Part shown: positions 35,251 through 48,415 of the stretch, one piece after another
Layout of the letters: each line of letters opens with the position of its first letter
Position numbering within the stretch: position 1 is the stretch's first letter
Origin: Massariosphaeria phaeospora
Lineage: Eukaryota > Ascomycota > Dothideomycetes > Pleosporales
Direction: 5' to 3'
NCBI GenBank assembly: GCA_011032825.1
Contig: JAADJZ010000001.1
Coordinates: 496,001 to 560,000, forward strand
Length of the DNA stretch: 64,000 nt
Made by a program: the position numbers and the translations under genes
The notes under the pieces: model-generated
The model's input: only the letters and a program-made list of their open reading frames with translations
What the model was told of the DNA's origin: nothing
Database searches by the model: none

Positions 35251-38200
35251 ATGGAGAGCGGTGATCAGGACGCGCCCACCCAGAAAAGGCTCCGTTTGGA
35301 CTCGGTCAATCCAGTGTATAACGGCCTCCCCCCCCCTCCGCCTCAATCCCAACCTGCTCGTCACCCAGCACATCCCACTTCGGTCCAGGCCTCGTCCCCC
35401 CCCGCACGCCACTACCCTCCTCACAGTCTACCGCCGCCCACCCACCACTATCCACCCGCGGGACAAGCACACTACGCCGGGCCTCAACCTTCGCCGTCTC
35501 TCCCTCCCTCCGACATTCGCGCCTACTCGGACCCGAGGAACATTCCGTCACCGCGCCTACGCACCCATGGCCTCGCCGGGCCACATGTGACACTCTCTAC
35601 CAGAAACATACCACAGGACAGCATTTCCACCTACCGGCCGCCTACCACGCCGCAGGCCTCTTCTGCGGCGCCAGATTCGCAGAGTTCGCGGTCGACCAGT
35701 GTGGACGCCAAAGCGGGCATGGAGCATGGAGGACATCAAGCTCCATGGCCCATGAACGTGGAGCACCGCCACAATAGCAACGGCACGAATGGCTACAGCC
35801 CAGCCATGAGCCCTCCCAACCACAACGAACCACCTTTTCACCCGCCAGCCTTGCCTCCAGGCCAGCATTATGCCCAGCCGGCCAATGCCTACGCCTCTAG
35901 CCCGTACATGAGCCAGTATGCAAGCCAGCAACAGGTGAGACGGAAGCAAGTACGGGCTACCCAAGCATGCAACCACTGCAGGTCTCGCAAGCAAAAGTGT
36001 GACGAGGCTCGCCCATGCCAGTTCTGTCGAGAGAACAACTTCGACTGCCAGTATAAGGATGTTCCACCGCCCAAGTACGTCTAACCTCCCATGCCGAGGT
36101 CATGCAACTGACACCTTCCAGACAAGATCGGAGCATGATGCAACTCCAAGACGGCATAAACCACATTTCCGATACTCTTAATAGCTTTATCGAGGGAATC
36201 AATGCTTGGAAACAGAGCGTTGAAAGCAGGCTTGCACAGCCTTCTGCTGCCGGGCCTACAGTACCCATCTCAAATCATCCGTCGCCTAACCACGTTTTCG
36301 GATTTCGAGGATCTATGAGCGAACAGAGTGGTTCCGGAATGCCGACACCAGTACAGGGGCGGGCCCAACTACGAAGGGTCAGCAGCATGAAGACCGAATC
36401 GCCTATTGTTCCTCAGTCACGCATATCCCCTGTTCGTGCGCATACGTCGACTCCCATCAAACAGGAGGGAGTGTTCGCCGCGCCCCAACCACCCGCAACG
36501 CCTGCTGAGAGCGTGGCGACGGAAAACATGCAGCTCGTTGGTGGTGCATTTCGGGCAAGAACAGGCCTGCAGAGCGACCATACCACCCCCGCTCATCAGC
36601 TACTAGACGAATGGCCTGCTATGAAGAATTTCTACAGTGGAATACAGCCAGTCAAGGAGATGGTGGCGAATGGGGTCATCGACTATCCCATGCAGCTTGA
36701 ACAGGAACGTGGTCTGATACGCGTTTGGGGAGTGGGAGAAGGGCGAGATCTTAACGACGGTACTCAAGGGTCTAGTCCCAGCATCAGCAGTCCAGAAAGC
36801 ATCAACGAATCCGCTGCGCCTTCACCTTCACCAAATAATGAGGGAATCTGGGGTGCTCCACCAGTTGACCATTCTAGCCCAAGCACCATGAGCGGCGGCA
36901 CGCCCCGGGATTACCAAGGGACGGAAGGATCCGTAATATTCGAGGGACCCGGCGGTCTTGGTATCGACGGCAAGCCCGTCTTCCATTCAAAGGTGTTAAA
37001 TCGGCTTTTGGGGTCCTACCTGCATCACGTTCACAGCATGCACCCATTTCTCAACCCCAACAAACTGGGCAAGATGATCAAAGAGTTCAGCGAAACGTAC
37101 AGTCCAGACTTAAGGCCTCCAAACGTACTCTCACCAGGTATCCCCGCGAATTATCTCAATCCAGGCGTCAAGAGAAAACGGTCCGGCAGCACATTCACCG
37201 ATCACTTTCTTTCGTCAAAGGAGAAGGGCAATACGATAGAGAGGTCACTTCGTAATGCGATCATCCTCCTGGTGCTTGCATTGGGGAAAGTATGTGAATG
37301 GCGAAGACCATTACCAGCGCCTTATAATGATAGAAATCCCCTTTCTCGTGGAGACTGGGGCTATCCCCAGGAGTCACCACGCTCTTCAAATGACAGCTTT
37401 GGGGAAGACTCGGATGGTCGTCTAAGAAATATCGACTTATTGCCTGGTATGGCTTATTACGCTTACGCTTCCGACATACTAGGAAATCAGCAAGGGGGAA
37501 ACACTGTAGCACATGCGCAAGCTCATTTGCTCGCAGCCTTGTACCAGGGGCAGTTCGCGCGGGTATTGGAGAGTTGGAGCTGGATCAATAATGCCTGTAG
37601 GATCTGCCTGGTTCTCGTCAAAGCGTAAGCCAGCTATCACGTGTACACATTTGGTCTCCGCTAACAAAACATCCAGTGACTTCAGCAAAATAAGTAGGGA
37701 TGCGTTGTTCAGCACCATATCGAATCCACCTGCAGACCCGCCCGACCCTGATACTCCCGCTGCAAAAGAAGCTATCAGGGAAGCAGCAAAAGAAGAATAC
37801 AGGTTGAACCTGGTCAAGTGCGTTTATTGGACGTGCCTTCAGCTTGAAAGGTAGGCTTTCAGCCACAAACAACCAGCTATTCGCTAAACTATTGACAGTG
37901 ATATCTTGGCTGAGATGAGTTCTTTGCCTGCCACTGAGATTTCCAAATATCAAGACAAGATTGCTTATCCAACGGGCGTCTACGGAAGTTTCGAAGACGT
38001 CCAAGACTCCGATACCGATCGCAACCATTCCGCGACTAACCCTGAGGCCAACATAACCATGTGGATTTACTCAAGCCAAATTCATTTGCGTGTAATACTG
38101 AATGAGGCGCATAACACTTTGTATGGCAAAAGTGGTAACAAAAACCTAGAAAATCTGAGAGAAGTGGCTGGTGCTGCACGAGTCCATGCGGACGTTCTCA

Positions 38201-38904
38201 AGAGATGGAGAGACCTCTTGCCGCCAGTACTCTCGTGGGATGATAATGCCATACCAGCAACCGACATGAACATAGCAAGGCTTCGGGCCAAGTACTATGG
38301 AGGCCGCTACATGATCCTGCGACCGTTCCTTTACATCTCAGTCCATGGCTTGGCACTACCGCCGCGTGCACCTATCGCTAGTTCTTCCCAGAACAGTTCT
38401 CCAGCGGCTCCTGCTGATTCGTTTGCCTCGTCAAACGGTACCAATACGTTTAGGGATATCATGGAATTAAGCCCAGACCAGGACGAAATCCTCGATATCG
38501 CTTTCCACTGTATCGACAGCGCCATTCAAAGTACCATTGCATTTGACCGTACAGGTGCAGATCCCGATGCACCCTATGTCGACTACAGCAGCATTCGGAA
38601 AGGAAGGCCCATCCTAACGAACATATTCGGTACCCTTCATGCGTAAGTCACTTTCGATGGAGTTTTTACTTGCACTAATGATGGCATTTGTAGACAATTT
38701 GGTAACATGATTGTGCTCGCGGCTGTCCTAGAGTCACAGTTGCAACCCCGAATCCAAGAAAAAACAAAACTAAACAGACAGAACTTGATTAGACTCTTCA
38801 GGCGTACCATCGACATTCTGAAAGAAGTCGCGCCGAACTCACCGATTCTGGCAATGGATCTCAGGATACTCGAAAAAGTCAAAACGCAACTGAGACTCGA
38901 ATGA
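35251..38904 (+). CDS. Zn2Cys6 fungal-specific transcription factor
   Basis: Sequence-specific transcription regulator. Five exons: 35251..36074, 36122..37624, 37677..37850, 37899..38642 and 38694..38904, all with GT..AG introns of 46-52 bp; about 1151 residues. The N-terminal 230 residues are Pro/His/Ser-rich. The binuclear zinc cluster lies at about residues 241-267: CNHCRSRKQKC then CQFCRENNFDC, spacing C-x2-C-x6-C-x5-C-x2-C-x6-C, preceded by a basic arm (RRKQVRATQA). A linker and a short coiled-coil-like helix (MMQLQDGINHISDTLNSFI) follow, which probably mediates dimerisation. The C-terminal half matches the fungal transcription factor regulatory region (LNRLLGSYLHHVHSMHPFLN, MWIYSSQIHLRVILNEAHN, AKYYGGRYMILRPFLY). 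The target genes cannot be told from sequence; the neighbouring P450 is divergent across 4.5 kb. Confidence 0.93.
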
Positions 38905-41900
38905 TTACTTTTCACGTGGCTTTCGTCCGTCGACAACTCGGCGAGCTACATGCTTGGTCCTCGGCGCCGAGCCAGGACATTTTGGTGAAATGGACATACC
39001 CATCTGTTTCTCCCGGAGGCGCGCATCGCATCTGAAAGCACTTGTGGGGCACGTTGTATCTGACACTTTTTTCCGCATCTCTGCTGGCGCACTACCTGTT
39101 CGTTTTCTTTTTGTTTCCCATCGCATTACAACATAACATTGGGAGGCTAGCGCTCGATTTTTTCACGTTTGCTTTTGCTGTTTTTCGCACCGTTAACGTT
39201 TTACTCGTATACGGATATCTAGCTGGGTGGCCGTTTTGACCTTTTACAACGTTCCTGGCTGGAAGCATTATACCCGGATTTTGGGAAGCCTCGCAGCGCA
39301 GCGCACTTGTCGTAATGGCTTGGGTGGATATCTGGTTGTTGTTGTTGTGGTTGTTGTTGTGGTTGTTGTTGTTGTGGTTGTTGTTTGAAAATCGCGATCG
39401 CTCTTTTGGATATAGATGGAGTATAGTATGGTATAGTATAGTATAGCTACTACTGTTATTGGTATCACTGTTGGATGGTTCGGCTGAGCTCAGCTGAGCT
39501 GAGCCGTCTGCAGAAAGCTCCGTTCTGTTCCGTTCACCATGTTCACGTTCATTTCGAAGAGCGCTTTGCGCCTCAAACAGCGGCAAAACACTCCGAGGTT
39601 CCGCCTCACTGTTGTCACATGTCTATCCAGACAGCCTTACCCCAGGGTGAGCATGGATATAGTTTCTCCAACGCTTGATTTTGTGCTGGGGGGACCTAGG
39701 TAGGTACGCGAGATAAAACTGCTCGAGCCAGCCCCCTCTCATCCCATCCCATCCCGTTACGGGCCTGTGTCAGTGTCAGTGTCACGGTCGATGCCTTTCC
39801 ACCAACAACAACAGCCTGATCGTCTCATCTCATCTCATCTCGTCTCGTCTCCCCTACCGCGTATCACTATCACCCACGTGCGTGCGGCATGCCACCGCAA
39901 ATCCTTCCTCCCGCTCCAGCTCAGCTTATCTCTCGCGCGGGCGCTCGCTTGCTGACCGCTCCCTAACAACCACGTGTGTAGATGCGAACCCCGGATTTTC
40001 CTCATTCGGGCGAGGTGGAGTCTGGACTCTACTGGGATGGGGATAGAACGGACTGTCGATCACTAACTAATAGACGGCGCCAGACTCGGGAATTATTGGG
40101 AACTGGGACTGGCGGGGACTGCTGTCCGAATATCTTCGGGGTGGCTTTGGTCTGTCTATCTGTCCATGTGGACGGAAACGGTACTCCGTAGACCGGCGCC
40201 ACAGCACGTACTCCGTACGCCCGGTTTTGACAAGATATTGCAGGCGGGCTGGGTTCGGCAGGCAGGCAGCGTTTATTCCTTTCGGGTGGGTAGTACTCTT
40301 TAGACAGACTGTCACTGTGATGCGGTAGAATGGGAAACACGGCACATTGGGCATCGTGCTGTGCTGTGCTGTTGTGAGCTGTCGGTTTCGCGGTGCGGTA
40401 CGGGTGAGGTGCGGTGCGGTTTTATGCCCAGAGCCGGCGGAGCGAATCAGCGGGCTCGGAGGTTAAGTCCGGTGGGGCTGGCTTGGCTTCGCTTGGCTGG
40501 GGCGCCTTTTTTTTTCTACGTACCGCGCTGCGCTGATGATGATACCGCTGCATGCGCTGGGGGGATCTGCGCGAACTAGTGATTCGTTTGTTTGTGGAGA
40601 ACATGTGTGCTAGTCAGTGTTATTGGGAACAGAGCGTGGTGGTTATGCTGACGGTCGAATTGGGCATGTACAAAGCACGTTCTACGAACGGTACAGGCCA
40701 AGCATTACCGAGGACACAAACAAGTCAGAGCGCATGCCTGTCTGTCTTCGCCTGCCTGCTCCGTATCGGATCTCCACGGTCGGTCGGTCGTTACCACCGG
40801 GTGGCTGGGCGCAGGTGATCTCCAGCCGGACGGACTTGTGAATAAAAATATGTATGTGGGGAGGGGGAGCTCTCCAGTCCAGTTTTCTACCTACAGCGCT
40901 GAGCTAAGCTAGTACGGAGTTAGCCCGCTAGATACCACAGAAGATGAGATGAGATGAGATGAGATGAAATGAGACGTCCGACCACTTCCATTCATCCGCT
41001 GCTGCCAAACATTTACCCACGCGCGACCTGAACTGAACTGAACTGAACTGAGCTGCTACCTGTTTGGCCTCGCACTGCACGCCGCAATAGGAAACCCCTC
41101 GAGAATAACGCCGTAAGCTGGGCAGGGCAGGTATAAGCTTTACGATGTAACGCCAAAACCTCCGACATGACATTCCCAGCCTCGGGCCCAAAGAACCTGG
41201 ACGCCGTTGTTGTAATGTTGCCAGCGAGGCCGTTGCGGCGTTGCTGATAAACTTAGTTTTGCTTCATGTTTCGCTTCTCCGTCTTGTCCTGCTGCTGCCG
41301 TTGCCGTTGCTGCCCCTTGATTCATTATCGATTTGAAATCACCACAACTACAATCAACCCGGGCAGCTTCAGCCTCACTGTTGCGGCGTGCCCTTCCCAG
41401 CCTCAATACGATCCTTCGCTCTCGTCTGGCTGGCACCGCGCGCATCCCATGACAATAACGATGCGCGCCCCGCAAACCGCAACGCATCCAGGATCATCGC
41501 TTCTAGGCCCTCGGGCCCCTCGGGATGCGCAAAGGGCGGCCGCCGCCAAGCGCTACAACTCCGCACGTCGTCGTTGCCGGAATCCTCCCTCTCGAAAACC
41601 CGCCCGCTCTCACCGATCAGAGAATTCCATCCACGTTTCGGCAAGAGGCCCATCCCGATTCCCGACACGCGACACACGCGAGGCCCGGGCCCGGCTATGT
41701 ATAGACTGGAAGGCAGGCGCGGCTCGCCTCAACAACTCAACACTCAGTGCGCAAATTGCTCCGGTGCCGCTGCGTGCGCGGCCCAGGTGCTCTGTAACGT
41801 GCGAGAACTCCACGATGAGAAATGAGGCGGCGCCCAGCTCAGGTCAGGTGTGGTTGGGGATCCCCGGTTGACCAGTGACCATGCAGCGCACCCTGGACCC

Positions 41901-43320
41901 CGACTGCGAAACACGGCAGATCAGATGCAGCTTTCTCGTTGTTGCAGCACGATGAAACGAGTCAATACCTAGTAGCGGGGCGCGCAAGGAATTGCTGATT
42001 CGCATGGCGTGTGGGACGCTTGGGCGTGCGAGCGGTGGGCGGCACGAAGTGGCTTTAAACTTTCGAGCCGCTGGGCGAGCTTCGAGGGTCAAACCCCAGT
42101 TTGGGCAGCAAGGCGACTGGGCGGGTATCGAATTGCTTATAGGGAAAAAGCCGAAGGGCCAACCCCAGGCGCAATTTTGCGTAGCCGATCAAGATGGCGG
42201 CTTACAGATACCACATCGGCTCGGCATGGCCGCACATACAATGTGGTAGGTACGCCTTGCGATGCGCGAGAGCGACACATTGACGAGAGGCGTCGCTGCG
42301 TGTGTAGCACTCACAGGTAGGCGTTTTTCCGACTCATATCTGCTCTACTCCGTACTCGTATTTCAACATAAGTCATTTCCTCTGCACACCCATCTTCAAC
42401 TCCCAAGCTCAAACCATTGTCTACCATCGTATCGGCTCTGCTCTTCCCGGAACCATCGCCATCTTCCTGCGTCCCGCTCTCCCCGGTAGCCGACGGTAGC
42501 CTCCCTCGTCCGCTTTGATCAAATCCTGCATCCGAAGGCCCAGCTCCTAGTTTCGCGAGCCGTCCACTGGGACGCGGGAGCCCTCGCGGAACCGGCGGAC
42601 CACTCGCTCGGGGACCGCGACGTCGGCGACGCGACACCATACCCACTCTTGACCGCCCGTCATGCTGCAAGCGAGCACACACCAAGGCGCTGGGTTCTGC
42701 GGCTCCCAACCCGCTATCTGGCGGAAGGCGGGAGTTGCGTGCCCCGGGGCGGTTGAGCCGCTGTGGTGGGAAACTGCGGTGTGGAGCTGGTGACATTGTT
42801 GGGTTTTGGATTTTGGGTTTTGGGTTTTTGGGTGGGGCAGAGCCTTACGCGCATTGCACATGAGGATTCAGACTTTGTCGGCTCGGTTCCTACGCGGCCT
42901 GGGGAACCTGGACTGGCGTCTGATCCACTTTACAACGGGATTGTGAGAGAACGATGTGACCGTGCGGCGGAAGACGGTTTGGAGGAGCCGGCCCGCTGGA
43001 GTAAAGAAATGAGCATGGGCATTGCTAGGCCTCGTTTGATGTGGATGATGTTGGCATTTGGAGTGAAGAGCTTGTGAAGAGTGGAGCATGACGTTATATG
43101 GGCGCCTTGGAACAGGCAGGATTTGATTCTTCCAAAAGAAGCAACATGCATTTGCTGGGCAAGCAATCTGCAAGTCGGCGGAGCACACGACGCATTCATC
43201 GAGCGGAACTGGAACCCATTCTAGCAGGCGGGGAAAGACTAGGTTGTATGATGTCATGTCGAGGTAAGTCGAGGCAAAAGTATGAAATTTCTAAATGAGA
43301 TGGTGGAATCTCAGGTAATC
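38905..43320. other. Gene-free region
   Basis: 4.4 kb with many short frames and no recognisable domain on either strand. It contains GTTGTTGTGG repeats (39328-39385), TATAG repeats near 39423-39448, TCATC pentamers (about 39825-39852), the reverse-complement GATGA pentamers (about 40943-40967), AACTG pentamers (about 41028-41050), and several TACTCCGTA motifs. Confidence 0.55.
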
Positions 43321-43509
43321 GGTATCACTACGGTGTATTGGGGGTTGTCATCATCACCATTTCATTCAGCATCCCGTTAGTAGTCCAACCTTTTCCGAAA
43401 ACCGTCTGCACAAACCGCAGGCGCTTCAAAGACTGGCAGCAAAGCAGACTTCCATATGGCAGACGCATCGGGCATTTTCAGACGCTCAACTACACATGAA
43501 TGCTGCACC

Positions 43510-46500
43510 AACTAGCTTTTAGACGAAGAGGCAAGGACCGCATATTGAAATGCTATCTATGTTTTGTACCGTTGTAGGGAACGCAGTGTAGTGGAAGAGG
43601 AATGGAATAACAAGAAGAGAAGGGCTTATATACCCAGTAGGTGTCGAGGGGTGTATTTATGGTGCGTATCTCCATTACTTCTACTCAACGTACTACTCCC
43701 CATCTCCAAGCACCATCATCAATTTATTCCAACGCCGTCCACCCATAGTGCATCTCTTCTACATTCTCGGTCCCGCAACACCGAAGACCCATGATGCTCT
43801 CATCCTACTCTTTAAGACGGCTCAGAACAGTTCCTCCCCATGATTTAGAATGAACATCCTTTTAGACAACGCGTCGAACCGCTGCAGTGTGTAGAGAGAA
43901 GTCGAGGAGCGGAAGGTAGTGGGCTTATATACCTTTCCACCGCGCTCCACGTCGTTTCTCTATATACAGCGGGGATGCTTATTATCGTCATCATCACTTT
44001 CCTAGTCTCTTCAACGCTCTTCTACGCCGCATGAATAAGCAGAAGTATGTATCGAAATCACGCCGCCGCCGCAGCCACGCATGGCTATCTGAGTGCAAAG
44101 TTTTTAGACACTCGGACAGAGCGGCCAGTCCACATCACAGTCCATATTGTATAATTAGTCTGACGTCCAAGATGCGATGTTTGTGGCAAAGCAAGATGGA
44201 GAGAAGATGAGGGTGCTTGTATACATGTCTCAATAACCCGACTCCACTTACTCATGTGACTCTCTTCTATCATTTTTGAAAATCAGGACAGCTACTCCAT
44301 GCGGTATGTTCCTTGCAGCTTTTAATTTAGTGTTTTGAGTTGAGTTGAGGGTCGGTGAAGGAAGCATGTTAATGGAGAGGAGGATAGGGCTTTTATACGT
44401 ATCTCAAGGACCCACTCTGCTCACTCATTCATTGTTCTACTTGAAATTTAAAAACTTCCGAACGGCCAGTCCATGTTTGCTTGCGTGGTAACTTTTATTT
44501 TATATTTCTGGTTGCGATTGTGTGTTGGGGAAGCAAGCTTAAAGAGAAGGAGGCTTTGTATACGGGTTTCGGCTGCTTTCCTGGATTGGTTTGGAGCGTA
44601 TTTATTGAAGTTAAGTATAAGTCTTTCTTTACAACCACGATGATCGTCATCACGATACCCTTCACTGTCCGAACTATCCGGTATTCGAATCATCCGGCAT
44701 ATATCGTAAACTTTCTCATGCAATCGTTTTGCCAATAGTCTTAGAGGACTCGGAACAGGCGGTCCATTCAATGAGCATCCCGTGCTTTTTATTATCAACA
44801 AAGCCTCGAAGAGTGCAAGGTGTAGAAATTCAAGGAGTAAAGACCTGGGCTTGTATACTCCACTTCCTGTAGGGTTTCTCTTTTTCCCTTTCCACTTCTA
44901 AATGCACGTATCGGAGCTCATCTAAGGTACACTCATGGTGATTATCACTATATCCTGATTCCCGACATTTCTCTGCAGGGCGAAAATATCGAAACTTCGA
45001 AACATCAACTACGCCTTGTCTTCAGTCATTCAAGGTGTAAATAGTGATTTCAAGAGCTTAGAACAGACAACCATATAAAGCTCATGCGCATCATTTTTAG
45101 GCAGATGCTTAGATCGTGGTAGTGTGTAAGTCAAGGCAGAAGAGTTAACAACGAGGTTTATATACCTTTTCCACGTCCTTCCCTCACTATCTTCTTGGAT
45201 ACTTTGTATCATTCCTAACGAAGTTCCGGCGTCGAGTACAGTCAGCGTATCATGATCATCACAATCACCTCTATCACGGCCAATCTCTCCGCAATCTCTC
45301 CAACACATCGAAATACAAAAAGTCGGCTTACACATCCTCATGCTCTTGTTTCTCACAGTTTTCGAAGTCTCGGAACAGCTCGTCCACATTATTTACCGGG
45401 GTAGGTGTTTTAGACCAGTCCAAATAGCTGTGGTGTGTCTGTAACGTTGAAGGAGGTTAGAAGAGGGGCTTATATACCTAAGTTCGTGTTTACATCTCAC
45501 GCCTCTTGCTTTCTACTTCGGGTTATTCACATCGAAGCCTCAGTGTCGAGGAGAATTCATTTCGTCATCATCATACTAGCATTTTCAGTTTTCACTATCA
45601 CCATTACCATTACCGCCACGGCGGACTTATCATATATCTTTTCGACAGATTGGAGTTTCAGATCCCACGAACCAACTCATGTTGCCCTTGAAGTGCTTTT
45701 TTTTTTGACCAGGCTCCTAACTGCCACTTCACATCGATAGGCGGAATGGACCTTTTTAGTCGGACCCAAACAGCTGTGGGGTTTCTGTAAGATAGAGGAG
45801 TAAAGAGTGGGCTTGTGTACCTACTCCACGACTTGCTTCCTCGTCACTTTATTTTCCTCGTCTACTGTAAGCCATCTATAACAACGTTTCACGTCAGTCA
45901 ACTACGATTGTACTTAATAATGGTTATCACCATCACCAACCATAGATTCCCGTCACAACTTTAAAAACTCTGCAACACCCAAAACTTTCACGCACATATC
46001 TTTTCTGCGATCAATTTTACATCTCTCGGAACGACAAAACCACACGGAAATTCAGCATAGAACTTTAGAAAGTACTCAAGGCGCTTTAGTGTCTCTGTAA
46101 AGCTTAAGAGTAGTAAACGAAGGGCTTATATACTTTATCTTCACACGACTTGCTTACTAATTTCAGCCCGAGTTCTAGGCTACTTCGATGTAATGCATGT
46201 CAGAACATGCTTCTGCTCACCATCATCACTAATCTTCGAAATCACATCCATGCGTTAAGTGCTTGACACATCACTCCACATTGAATGTCTCTACATGTTT
46301 TTTTTGTCGCTCCAAGCTGCCAGTCAACATGAATACCGACGTTGAACTTTTTTAGTAAGTTCGAAGGTATCTGTAGAGTTGTGTAAGAAAGTTAAGAACT
46401 GGACAGTAGACTGTAGGCTTATATACCCTCTGTACGTAGGTTACTAATCCACTGATCTCTTTAGTCTAACCCACCTCAATTCCGTTATATCGAAGTTCAC

Positions 46501-46934
46501 CCTCGACGCAATCCACCATGCCGATCATTATCACCATCGTTCGTTCCAAAATCTTCCTAGCACATCATGAAACATCACTTACACCCCGCATTTATCTCTC
46601 CCTGACACCTCTTACAGCTCCAGACTAGAAGATCCGCAAGAGGCAGGCTTATATAGGTACTCTCTCCATCATCCTACCTCAATAACTATTAGTGTTCATG
46701 ATCATCATCGCCGATTTCTACCCATCACGTTGAGAAACATGGCTTAATAACGGCCAGCATTTTTTGGCTCACGGCACATTTCAAACAACCCAAACAGCTA
46801 CTCTACATTAGTGAGCGGCGCAAGGTTTTTAGAATCCAGACTTAATCGCAGAGAATGTGTAGAGGAAGAAAAGGAGGTCCGCAAAGAGGCGGGCTTATAT
46901 ACCCTCTCTGTCCTTCTACCTCACTTACTGTCAG

Positions 46935-46977
<43 letters not shown>

Positions 46978-47880
46978 TACCAACACCTACCCACTCATCC
47001 CATCCCACTCAACCCATCCCACTCAACCCATCGCTCATTTGGAGCATGCATTTCTTCCACTATTTTTTGATCGCTCCGAACAACCAAACCACATCACTCA
47101 TGGCCAGGAGTGTTTTTAAACAAAGCTTCAGAGTATCCGAAGTCTGTGAAGGAAGGAAGACTGGGAAGTCCGCAGACACGCGGGCTTATATACCCGCCTA
47201 TTCCACACCACACTCACATGTGTATGCGTACCGCTCTCTTACTCGGTAATTGCGCTTCGAGTGTCTTATCATCATCACCACATTCCAACCATCATCACCA
47301 CCCTCCCCGCGGAATCCATCACACCCGCAACCCACACCCCCATTGCGACGTACCATGTCGACTTTTTGATCGTACCCCCAAGAGCGAGACATCAACAACC
47401 AGGCTGTCACTTTTTAGAAGCCCAATCTCCCTCGATCGCAGCCATAAGGAGAAAAGGCCTAGTACCGCGAAAGCAGCGGGCTTATATACTTCGCCGGGCC
47501 ACGAGTCACTAGTCACTAGTCAGCAATTTTCATCACCACCGCTCAGTCTTGATGAGCACCTCCACCCCCTCTTGTCCCATAAACACTCGAGCTCCAGCAC
47601 CACCAAATCCCGCCCCCCTACGCATGCGCTTCCAAAACCGCCCACGCTACTCACATCGTCATATCGTCTTCCCATTTACCGCACGAATCCCAATCTCCCT
47701 GGAAATGCCCCATGCATGGTTTTAATCGACGCAACCACGATCAAGACAGACAACATCAGCGGGTCATATTGCGATCTTTAGAAAATCACATACTCGAGGG
47801 AACGATAGAAAGTGAGTAAGAAAGCAAAGCGAGGAAAAATGTGCGCTTATATACTCACTCACTCGCTAAGCCCTATACCC
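43510..47880. repeat. Diverged tandem array of about 300-bp units with a conserved CTTATATAC box
   Basis: Sixteen occurrences of a CTTATATAC-like box, with the C at 43625, 43924, 44216, 44390, 44554, 44850, 45157 (T here), 45469, 45812, 46125, 46418, 46648, 46894, 47185, 47481 and 47845. Most spacings are 290-345 bp; three are 164-230. In at least nine units a TTTTAGAC/TTTTTAGA box lies about 65-75 bp before it (for example 43859, 45402, 46345, 46826, 47111, 47411, 47778). A GGAACAGC..GTCCACAT-like box precedes that (44115, 44751, 45373, 46025, 46788, 47076). A CACTCCAC / CTTGCTCACTCAC segment and a CATCATCAC tract follow each box. On the minus strand the main box reads TATATAAGCCC, a TATA consensus. 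No shared open frame exists. Could be an array of small RNA genes, a promoter array or a decayed satellite. Confidence 0.8.
46940..46978 (+). repeat. (ATC)n microsatellite
   Basis: About thirteen uninterrupted CAT/ATC units within the tandem array. It is the expanded form of the short CATCATCAC tract found once in most array units. Confidence 0.9.
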
Positions 47881-48415
47881 AATGCATCTACCCTCCTCCC
47901 AAACCCCCTCATATCGCAGCTAGCAGCTCCACCCCGTCCACAACAAACCGCACAAACCGACAAACACAATAGCGCAAAACGCGCCGCCGCCAATCCGACC
48001 AAACACTCAACATTTAACTTGCGCAGCGCAGATAGAAAGCAAATCATTATGTACTTTCTTTTCATGTCGACATATACGTCGTCTTTCCCAACCATGTACT
48101 ATTCCCACCCACCCTAACCTATGTATACATATGCCCACCGCCTCTCGAAATTCTAACCCCATCCTATTTTGCTCGTTCCCCGTAAGACCATGAACAGAAA
48201 AGCACATCATAACAGCAGCGGTATTATGCTCAAAACCATCGTACAGTGCCGAAAAAAGCCAAGATGCAGAAAGCAACGACATCAACAAGACGAAGAGGAA
48301 CAAGGACGAAGAGCAAGGAAGAAGAGATATGGATAACACCGAAAATATTAGAAACCCCCAGCGAGCCGACCATTGCTCCGGCGCCGAGGCCTAAGCACTT
48401 AGATTACCCCGGCCC
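47881..48415. other. Intergenic, 3' side of the NIPA gene
   Basis: Spacer between the end of the tandem array and the stop codon of the minus-strand transporter gene. Likely 3' UTR; nothing else seen. Confidence 0.5.

Noticed and set aside
46811..47119. Apparent poly-Ile membrane protein
   Set aside because: The Ile run is a translated ATC microsatellite.
47110..47781. 223-codon plus-strand frame in the tandem array
   Set aside because: It spans more than two array units and its frame is not kept in other units. The short shared peptide stretches (such as AGLYT) come from the DNA box, not from protein selection.
43510..47880. CRISPR-like array
   Set aside because: Eukaryotic context, about 300-bp units, diverged boxes rather than identical direct repeats, and no cas genes.
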